Positions 56,471-64,000 of a stretch of 64,000 bases of DNA are shown piece after piece. The stretch's first letter is position 1; every line of letters begins with the position of its first letter. Source of the DNA: Triplophysa rosa (Eukaryota > Chordata > Actinopteri > Cypriniformes > Nemacheilidae); contig NC_079901.1 of the NCBI RefSeq assembly GCF_024868665.1, forward strand, positions 1,166,730 through 1,230,729. The letters run 5' to 3'. A program made the position numbers and the translations under genes. The notes below the pieces were generated by a model, which saw only the letters and a program-made list of their open reading frames with translations, did no database searches and was not told the DNA's origin.

Positions 56471-57534
56471 GGTGTACGCCTATGACAGTACCTTCCCCCC
56501 TTTCTCCTAAGGGGGTCAGCGTACTAACTAGCCTCCCTTCTTCCCCCACTGGGTGAAGAACAGGCACTCCATCCATCACTAAGCAAGCACCTCCTGCGGG
56601 CGGGCTGGGCAGAGCAGCCCTGCTCCGTAGGCCGGATACCAACTGAGTTATCCACAACATAGCTCTAACCGGACCTAGTGCTACCAGACGTTGTAACCCC
56701 CCAGCAGGGCGGTTCCATGTGATGTATCTTCATGATTGGTTCCCACCTTGGTAACCCATGACCTTCCCTAGGTGGACCTCCACCTCGCGGTTAACTCCTT
56801 CAGTCCGCACATTCTACCCATGAGTTCTCCCCCATCGGTGAGACCATGTTGGTATCTCCACTAAACTCCTCCCTCCGGTAGGAAGTGGTCTCTGAATCGC
56901 ATCCCCCGCTTGAGGAAGTAGCGCTTACCCAGGGCCTTACGGTACCAGGCGGCTTCTCGCTGTTAGAGAAACAAGGCCGTCGCCTGTGAGGCCGAAGGCA
57001 GGGGCCTTCCCACCTTTCAAGTAAAGCTCTGGGGCCCCCTACCTACCCACTCGTAGGTTACAATCTCGCGGTAGCTCTCACGGCTGACACGCCCAGGCCA
57101 GTCACCGTCGCTTCGCTAGAGATTGTGACGCGGCTCAGTGTTGTGGCGTTTTCCATAGGAACCCCATCTGTCGGCTCGACACAAAGTCGAGAGACCGACA
57201 GAAAGTGAACGTCTTGGTTATGGATGTAACCTCAGTTCTCTGATGGAGGGAACGAGACGTTGTGTCCTTCTTGCCACAACACGTGCTGCCCACTGCAGCA
57301 GTTGTGAGAGGTCTCAGGCTCCTCAGAACTAAGGTGAATGAATGAGGCACGCCGTCTCCCTTTTATACCCGGATATCCGGGGGCAGAGTCCGGCATGCAA
57401 ATTTCATTCGCCAATTTTCTTTGGCCTTTTCAAAATACTCAGAAGATGATAGTTTCTCAAGACGAACCCCAATCTGTCGGTTCGACACAACGTCTTGTTC
57501 CCTCCATCAGGGAACTGAGGTTACATCTTTAACC
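56471..57534. repeat. DIRS C 3' region, internal complementary region and right terminal repeat
   Basis: Collinear with 34727-35748 of A. The internal complementary region lies at 57164-57215 and the right inverted repeat at 57216-57534. Confidence 0.75.
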
Positions 57535-57604
57535 AAGACGTTTTTATATCCAAGTGGGGGATATAAAACAAAAATGCAAAGCAAATATTATGAAATGCAA
57601 AATC

Positions 57605-57815
57605 GAAGTCAAGTCAGGTCAACTTTATATAGCCTAGCGATTTTTACAATTTTCATTGTTACAAAGCAGCTGTACATAAAACATATTGACTATTAGCAAA
57701 ACATTTAAAGCACACATTTAAGATAAGGGAGAGAGAAACACAGGTCAAATATAACAGACGATAAATTCCTATATGTAATATTAATTAAGTAAAACTTTAA
57801 AATTCTAAAGCCGGA
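57605..57815 (-). mobile_element. L2 LINE 3'-end fragment
   Basis: TTTTTACAATTTTCATTGTT and ATTAATTAAGTAAAACTTTA match the L2 3' end at 16270-16620, but the CA-rich part present there (16350-16520) is missing. Minus orientation, only the 3' untranslated part. Confidence 0.8.
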
Positions 57816-57988
57816 TTTAAACCTAACACAGATTCAAGCATAATGCAAACCACAATTTTAGCTAAATGAACTCCAATGGACGTTTTACAGGCAGACCGTG
57901 TATTTGACCTCCTCTGTGTTCTTGGTCACATATTTTGTGAGTTAACATGTTCCCTTCATCATGGAAACATACTCAATGGGACACACCA
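57816..57988. other. Non-coding gap
   Basis: Nothing recognised. Confidence 0.35.
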
Positions 57989-58481
57989 TGCGTCTGAAAT
58001 GGCCTACTTCCATTCTATATAGTAGGTGAAAATGAGTATGATTCATGAATAGTATGTCTGAAACCTCAGTATGCAAAAACGGTAGGCGAGAAATACCCCG
58101 CATGGTCTACTACTTCCGCCAAGATTCGTGCGTGTGGATCAGATGGACACTTATCCATCTCATCAAATTTGAAAAGTAAATCAAATAAATATAGCGGAAA
58201 ACTTTAAGGCGGACGTCCATTTTTAATGTAAATGGAAATAAATGAATTTCTTGTGACTAGATTATGTTTTTATCAACGCTCACGTGTAGGTTGTTGTTAA
58301 TACATCATTGGTCAAAGAGCTTACGGGTCACATGACCATAAAACATGGAGGACACAATATGTCCAAAATCTATTCATAGTACTCCCACTCATACTATATA
58401 GAACATACTGTTTTAACGGCCGCTAGATAGATACTTATTCAAATTCAGTATGTACTGTCACAGTATGACATTTCGGACGCA
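57989..58481. mobile_element. MITE with TGCGTCYGAAATG ends
   Basis: Left end TGCGTCTGAAATGGCCTAC and right end GACATTTCGGACGCA are inverted repeats; subterminal TATATAGTA and CATACTATATAG words mirror each other. This is a common cyprinid MITE design. A target duplication could not be identified. Confidence 0.65.
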
Positions 58482-59110
58482 GTGAATGTTTGTCTGTTTG
58501 TCCGTCATATTTACAGTGGTTCCACAAAACCGACATTTCCTGATCAATTCCCTGTTTAACAGTAGAATGCATTGTCACATTATACTGATAATGTGTTGGG
58601 TTTTATTGGTGTGATGATATCTGACCGACAGAACAACATTAAATCCTACTGGAATGAGATCCAAAACACACTGCATAAAGGGATTTTGTACTGGTTTTAA
58701 TGGTAAATAGCTGATGGTTCATAATGATATTGTAATGGAACTCAATGGAGTTTCCTTTAAATCCATTTAATAGAATGTCATGTTTCCTTTGTACCATGAT
58801 GGTTGAACAATATACCTGATGACGTCACATGGGTGGTGAGGTAATAACATCTACTAATAGGCAGAAACTGGAAAACAGGTGTCATCACATCCGGTTTATG
58901 TGCTCATTACATGTAGAGCTGTTTTACTCTAAATGCCTTCAGGAAAAGATACCAACTGGGTTTAATCAATGTACATAATACATGCAGACTGATGTAGCAA
59001 GACTTGTTTTTCGGTTTGGTCATGTGATGTTTGACATATACCCTATTAATCCATTCAATGGAATTATGTCAGATTACTGCTGTTAATAACAAACAAGGCA
59101 TCTGAAGAAT
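58482..59110. other. Non-coding, nothing recognised
   Basis: AT-rich; no supported frame or repeat ends. Confidence 0.4.
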
Positions 59111-59156
59111 ACACTCTTAAAAAAAGTGTTTCAAAAGGTTCTTCAATGCCATAGAA

Positions 59157-60238
59157 CAGGAGTCTTCAACTAAAATTGCTTGAGGTCTAGTAAACGAACC
59201 CTCCTTACCAGCCAAGGTCCGGACAATTAAATACCTCAAAATATGAATAGATGGTTTTTCATATCTATACGATGGCAAAACAATGTCTGACAACAATATA
59301 ATGAAGGAAAATGTGCAAAATGCCCTAATCTCTAAACCTGCACTGAACATACATTCATTTCAACATTAACAACTTTAAAAGAAAACTAAAGTGTTGTTTT
59401 CTGCTGAACTGAGATGAACAAATAGCAGCATCAAGTTGTGACTGATCATCCTCTGATAACATTTCAGCTCTTCTTGTGGCTGTTGCAGCTGAAAGGGGGG
59501 TTTGTTTCATATTTTATTTTAGTTCATCTCTTTATTTTCCTTCTAAAAGTGCTTCACAGAAGCCTCCATTCACCTTTTTACTATTTCCCCATCAGTAAAG
59601 GGCTTGTTATGTTTTCCTGTATTCTTAGTGAACATTCATATGCTGGTTGTTGGGCGGTAAGTGAGTGAGGGAGGACCCGTGTAGATCGCTTCTACTGGGA
59701 TTTGAGCTCATATATTTTCCGTGTCCTTACCTCGGACTGCTGCGGGTAAGTTTCTTCAAAGTGTCTATGTCTAGTTTCATAATGCCGTTTAAGGTTTCCA
59801 CTTTTGACAACCGCAACAGACTCAGAGCAAATGAGACAAACCGGCCTTGTGCATGTCGATGCAGGAAGAATAAATACAAATCTCTCGACACATTCATCTC
59901 GCAAAACATGGTTTTCAGCGTCAACTTTTCTAACTTTTGAAAAGGACATTGTTTTTCAGTCACTGACAGTTACATCTGTCTGCGCGCTGCAGCTAGTCTG
60001 TCTCGGCTCTCTTCACTCATCGACGTCTGAACGTAGCAACAGTGCACATACTGTATGTTAACTGTCCGTGGCGCCGTAGGACCCAAACTGCTACTGAGCG
60101 GACCTTGATGTGCCTGGTATAAATTTGATTGCATTTGAAAATAATGTTAGGCGTTATTATGTCAAAAGGCTTTTAGGTCCGGATGGACGCATCTCGCGGT
60201 CCGCATTCGGACCGGAGTCCGCTAGTTGGTGACCCATG
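59157..60238 (-). mobile_element. hAT element with BED exon, TSD CCATAGAA
   Basis: Left end CAGGAGTCTTCAACTA and right end (reversed) CATGGGTCACCAACTA form imperfect inverted repeats; CCATAGAA flanks both sides (59149-59156 and 60239-60246). 1082 bp long, with only the first part of the transposase. Confidence 0.85.
59692..59949 (-). pseudogene. hAT transposase N-terminus with BED zinc finger
   Basis: An 85-residue frame: KVRKVDAENHVLRDECVERF, then RPVCLICSESVAVVKSGNLK, RHYETRHRHFEETYP and RTRKIYEL. CLIC provides the Cys pair and HYETRH the His pair of a BED finger, the DNA-binding domain of Charlie-type hAT transposases and derived ZBED/GTF2IRD2-like genes. The rest of the transposase is absent, so this element was internally deleted. 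Confidence 0.8.
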
Positions 60239-60624
60239 CCATAGAAGAACCTTTTGGTTCCATGAAGAACCTTTAACATCTGAAGAACCTTTCTGTTTCA
60301 CAAAAGGTTCTTTGTGGCGAAAAAAGGTTCTTCAGATTATAAAAAGTAAGAAAGAGATGGTTCTTTAAAGAACCTTTGACTGATTGGTTCTTTGTGGAAC
60401 CAAAAATGGTTATTCTATGGCATCGCTGTGAAGAACCTTTGAAGCACCTTTATTTGTAAGATTGTAGAGATCAGTAAGATTCATTTCTGGTTTGTGAACT
60501 CTCATGGCTGTATTCCAATCACACATTCAATAAATCAACAGGGAGATCAACCCCAGTATTCTTCAATGCAACATCAACAAATTTACATCAAAAGACGACT
60601 GGCATGAAAACATGTACAGCACTA

Positions 60625-62194
60625 CACTGGGTTCCAAATTATTATGCAAATGATATCTTTCTCTGGTTTTCCTAATTTGTCGATGCAAATGACAGTCAGT
60701 ATAATTTTCAAGTAATCAACAGTTAGGGTACATTTGGAATTTTATTGAACAAACCTCCCACTGACAACAGTATTTATTTAAAAAATGAAAAACTCAAAAT
60801 GCACTGTTCCAAATTATTATGCACAACAGAGTTTGAAAACATTTCATAGGTTGTAAAAAACTGAAAATGGTCATTTGTTGAATTTGCAGCATTAGGAGGT
60901 CATATTTACTGAAATCAAAAGCTATTTCAATCAAAAACATCCTAACAGGGCAAGTTACATGTTAACATAGGACCCCTTCTTTGATATCACCTTCACAATT
61001 CTTGCATCCATTGAACTTGTGAGTTTTTGGATAGTTTCTGATTGAATTTCTTTGCAGGATGTCAGAATAGCCTCCCAGAGCTGCTGTTTTGATGCTAACT
61101 GCCTCCCACCATCATAGATCTTTCGCTTGAGGATGCTCCAAAGGTTCTCAATAGGGTTGAGGTCAGGGGAGGATGGTGGCCACACCATGAGTTTCTCTCC
61201 TTTTATGCCCATAGCAGCCAATGACACAGAGGTATTCTTTGCAGCATGAGATGGTGCATTGTCATGCATGAAGATGATTTTGCTACGGAAGGCATGGTTC
61301 TTCTTTTTGTACCATGGAAGAAAGTGCTCAGTCAGAAACTCTACATACCTTGCAGAGTTCATTTTCACACCTTCAGGGACCCTAAAGGGGCCCACCAGCT
61401 GTCTCCCCATGATTCCAGCCCAAAACATGACTCCGCCACCTCCTTGCTGACGTCGCAGCCTTGTTGGGACATGGTGGCCATCCACCAACCATCCACTACT
61501 CCATCCATCTGGACCATCCAGGGTTGCACGGCACTCATCAGTAAACAAGACTGTTTGAAAATTAGTCTTCATGTATGTGTGGGCCCACTGCAACCGTTTC
61601 TGCTTGTGAGCATTGGTTAGGGGTGGCCGAATAGTAGGTTTATGCACAACTGCAAGCATCTGGAGGATCCTACACCTTGAGGTTTTCGGGACTCCCGAGG
61701 CACCAGCAGCTTCAAATACCTGTTTGCTGCTTTGCAATGGCATTTTTGCAGCTGCTCTCTTAATCCGATGAATTTGTCTGGAAGAAACCTTCCTCATTCT
61801 GCCTTTATCTGCACGAACCCTTCTGTGCTCTGAATCAGCCACAAATGTCTTCACAGTACGATGATCTCGCTTAAGTTTTCGTGAAATATCTAATGTTTTC
61901 ATACCTTGTCCAAGACATTGCACTATTTGACGCTTTTCGGCAGCAGACAGATCCTTTTTCTTTCCCATATTGCTTGAAACCTGTGGCCTGCTTAATAATG
62001 TGGAACGTCCTTCTTAAGTAGTTTTCCTTTAATTGGGCTCACCTGGCAAACTACTTATCACAGGTGTCTGAGATTGATTTCAGTGATCCAAAGAGCACTG
62101 AGACACAATACCATCCATAAGTTTAATTGAACAATATAAAATTAAATGTTTACGACACTTAAATCCAATTTGCATAATAATTTGGAACGCAGTG
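60625..62194 (-). mobile_element. Tc1-like transposon, intact structure, TA target
   Basis: 1570 bp. Left end CACTGGGTTCCAAATTATTA and right end TAATAATTTGGAACGCAGTG are inverted repeats, with TA on each side (60623-60624 and 62195-62196). Inner copies of the end lie at about 60803-60826 (TGTTCCAAATTATTATGCAC) and 61991-62010 (CTTAATAATGTGGAACG), giving the IR/DR layout with repeats about 180-200 bases apart, as in Sleeping Beauty-type elements. It contains one uninterrupted gene. Confidence 0.9.
60955..61968 (-). CDS. Tc1-like transposase, 337 residues, DD37E
   Basis: Cuts and pastes the transposon through DDE chemistry. Residues about 1-110 form paired helix-turn-helix DNA-binding regions (MGKKKDLSAAEKRQIVQCLG, KLKRDHRTVKTFVADSEHR) with a basic stretch. 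The catalytic core has LFTDECRATLDGPDGW (first Asp), FMHDNAPSHAA (second Asp) and SSPDLNPIENLW (Glu). Between the second Asp and the Glu lie 37 residues, against 34 in classical Tc1, which places it in the DD37E group described in teleosts. A Gly-rich GGGGVMFWAG box is present. There is no frameshift or stop over the full expected length of about 340. Start taken at the first ATG, which gives a typical N-terminus. Confidence 0.9.
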   Translation of the reverse strand: MGKKKDLSAAEKRQIVQCLGQGMKTLDISRKLKRDHRTVKTFVADSEHRRVRADKGRMRKVSSRQIHRIKRAAAKMPLQSSKQVFEAAGASGVPKTSRCRILQMLAVVHKPTIRPPLTNAHKQKRLQWAHTYMKTNFQTVLFTDECRATLDGPDGWSSGWLVDGHHVPTRLRRQQGGGGVMFWAGIMGRQLVGPFRVPEGVKMNSARYVEFLTEHFLPWYKKKNHAFRSKIIFMHDNAPSHAAKNTSVSLAAMGIKGEKLMVWPPSSPDLNPIENLWSILKRKIYDGGRQLASKQQLWEAILTSCKEIQSETIQKLTSSMDARIVKVISKKGSYVNM

Positions 62195-62196
62195 TA

Positions 62197-62900
62197 TATG
62201 GGAAAATAAGGAGTTTTGGCCGGAAAATACAGAGCTCCAAACTCTGTATTATAAATGGTCGCATTTTGCAACCAGTTTTCGAGACAGTGCGAGAATTTTT
62301 TTACAAGTACACGATCCAATACCATTTTCTTAAACAGGATTTAGTTATGCCCTGCTGTGTTGTCACAACCAACCTCTGTTTAGAGAAGAAGAAATGAAAA
62401 TGTGCCAGCAGTATGTCCGCTGTTTGGCAGTATTTCAGAGTGGACCAACCAGCCAGTAAAACTGTAACTTAAGAAAAATAAATAATATTACTGTGAAATG
62501 TCTGTCAGATAATAAAAATACTATAGTTTACTGTATGTATTTGTCCATGTTTTATTAAGGGATAGGTCTGAAGCACAACATAAAATGTGCGACCTGCAAA
62601 TTTGGAATTTCTTTGTTATTTCATGTGGTAAGACTAGTAGATGGTGACCAGCCACCAGTGCAGGCTGTGTGTGATATTCAACTGCGCGGGTCACTTGCGT
62701 CAGTGATATTTCCCAATCAAGGTCGTCATTAACAAGTTTACACACACACAAGTTATAACGATTTGATATATGAGATGTTTAAAATGAAACTAATAGCGGA
62801 GGAGTTCAGGAAACATCATTTATCTGTTGAATACTTGAGACGGCGCTGAATCATTTCAAATCCGTTCACAGCAAGAGTTTTATTTGACGTTATATTTACA
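62197..62900. other. Non-coding, nothing recognised
   Basis: AT-rich, without supported features. Confidence 0.4.
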
Positions 62901-63020
62901 TATGTGTTGTGTGGTGTGTGTTGGTGTGTGTGCGTCGTGTGCGTGGTGTGTGGTTGTGTGTGTTGTGTGTGTGTGGTGTGTGTGTGTGTTGTGTTGTGTG
63001 GCGTGTGCGTGTGCGTGTGT

Positions 63021-63060
<40 letters not shown>
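62901..63060. repeat. (GT)n-rich microsatellite
   Basis: Imperfect GTGT/GTGTGCG tract of about 160 bp, ending in a pure GT run. The Cys/Val-rich frames across it are an artefact of the repeat. Confidence 0.9.
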
Positions 63061-63062
<2 letters not shown>

Positions 63063-64000
63063 CAGCTGTGTATCAGGATGTATCTCTATAGGGGTGTGTG
63101 GGCCGCAGGCAGGGATGAGGAAATGAGAACACTACCTGAGCCAGATCTCACCTGTGCCCAGACCTGACACCTCTCCACAGGACACTCCCCCTCTCCTCCC
63201 TCTCACATTCTGTCCATCCCGGACACACACACACCTTTGCTCTCTACTCTTGATTGCATGCTCAGCACTTTTCTCTTTGGCAGATAAAGATCATCGTGTG
63301 TCCTTCTGCTGTGTGTGTGTGTCGTGTCAGGTCTCTTGTCTTGTGTCACTTTAAAAGAGATTTAAATGTAAATAGCCTCTTTTGTTTTGAATGTCTAGAC
63401 TCTTATTATGAAGTCGTGTCTCTTGTTGTTGGGGTTTTCAGGGTTTTCCAGTTTCCTGTGTTAATTGTTCCCACATGTGTCTTGTTACCTCATTAGTCTG
63501 TGTGTGTGTTTTTTTGGTTTGCTGTTGTTCCTGTTAAGTTGTGTGTTTGGGAAAATGTTGTAGTCATGTCTTGTTTTTAATGGATTTATGTGCTTTCTGA
63601 TTATTAAAAAAGAGGTATTTAGATCCTCAAACTGATTCTCTCTGAGATAATATTTGACAATGTAATTTTACAATACTGCAACAACTTTGTTTAATCAATT
63701 TGAGATGATCAGTTTTGTATTTTTACTGTTTGATTATGAGACTCAGTTCACTCATTTGCTATAGCATGTTATTACACGGCTTGTTTGAATGCTTGATTCT
63801 GATTGGCCAGTCGCGACATGCCAAGGGTTGTTATTTTCAATAACAAGCGCTCAAAACTAATAACACCCTGTAACCCGGATGCTGCACATCATTTTGAGAA
63901 GGGCAGTTTAATATTACACAAAAATGAATTATAAATATGTCTTTTAATCACATACATGACATTATATTTACGAATGATTAAACCAACTTGCCCGTTTGTG
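63061..64000. other. Non-coding to window end
   Basis: No gene recognised. Short CA and GT runs at about 63220-63235 and 63308-63325. Frames of about 60-80 residues have no domain. Confidence 0.4.

Larger units (their letters stand above)
51960..57534 (+). mobile_element. DIRS1-type retrotransposon C, near full length, broken
   Basis: Plus-strand element of about 5.6 kb with left and right inverted terminal repeats (51985-52212 against 57245-57480). An internal complementary region at 57164-57215 mirrors the outer left end (51967-52012). Order: gag, RT, RNase H, tyrosine recombinase. Element A is a shorter relative. All reading frames are interrupted. Confidence 0.85.
59112..60461. mobile_element. 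AAGAACC-type MITE, split by a hAT
   Basis: Left part 59112-59156 (CACTCTTAAAAAAAGTGTTT, AAAAGGTTCTTC) and right part 60239-60461 (repeated AAGAACC/GGTTCTT words, ending GAAGAACCTTTGAAGCACC) are inverted ends of one element. The hAT at 59157-60238 lies between. A remnant of the same family is at 26885-27030. Confidence 0.7.

Noticed and set aside
62884..63167. Cys/Val-rich small proteins
   Set aside because: Produced by the GT microsatellite; no domain and no start context of interest.

Overview
The window looks like nuclear DNA of a teleost fish, most likely a cyprinid. Support comes from the repeat spectrum: DIRS1-type and Ngaro-type tyrosine-recombinase retrotransposons, an L2 LINE with a vertebrate-type 3' end, tRNA-derived SINEs with the tail ending in TAAATGTAAATGTA, many hAT and Harbinger elements, Tc1 elements and long CA/GA microsatellites. 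I see no host gene that I can name. Nearly every long reading frame belongs to a transposable element, and almost all of these are broken. The window is best read as an intergenic or intronic transposon-dense stretch.

Layout. 0-10.4 kb: scattered fragments (DIRS RNase H piece, a solo LTR at 1165-1789, a Tx1-type RT scrap, a TTAA-flanked MITE, a truncated R2-group LINE at about 6290-8540, and a 5'-truncated L2/Rex-like LINE at 9240-10146). 10.4-24.7 kb: one Ngaro-like element (10367-24679) recognised by split direct repeats and gag-RT-RNaseH-recombinase order. It is interrupted by a 193-bp hAT, a SINE/LINE tail, a PIF/Harbinger transposon (14054-22005) and an LTR-like block. The Harbinger element itself carries an inserted L2 LINE (about 16246-20490) and a hAT element (20556-21907). 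24.7-32.0 kb: mostly unrecognised DNA with a hAT transposase remnant and a 951-bp hAT MITE.

32.0-42.4 kb: two DIRS1-type elements, A (+ strand, truncated) and B (- strand), abut tail to tail at about 35.75 kb. B is interrupted at 39261-40730 by a 1.47-kb copy of sequence lying about 6.8 kb away (46070-47536), flanked by a 30-bp target duplication. 42.4-51.2 kb: nested hAT elements, a Harbinger-like MITE, a second solo LTR and tRNA-SINE copies. 52.0-57.5 kb: DIRS element C, same family as A. 57.5-64 kb: L2 tail, MITEs, a hAT with a BED-finger exon, and a Tc1-like transposon (60625-62194) whose 337-residue transposase is uninterrupted, with catalytic spacing DD37E. This is the only element in the window that looks capable of supplying its own protein.

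The genes do not form a host pathway. They are parts of several replication systems: tyrosine-recombinase retroelements (gag, RT, RNase H, recombinase), LINEs (endonuclease, RT, esterase-like domain) and cut-and-paste transposons (transposase, Myb-like partner). Target-site duplications seen directly on many insertions allow the order of events to be reconstructed.
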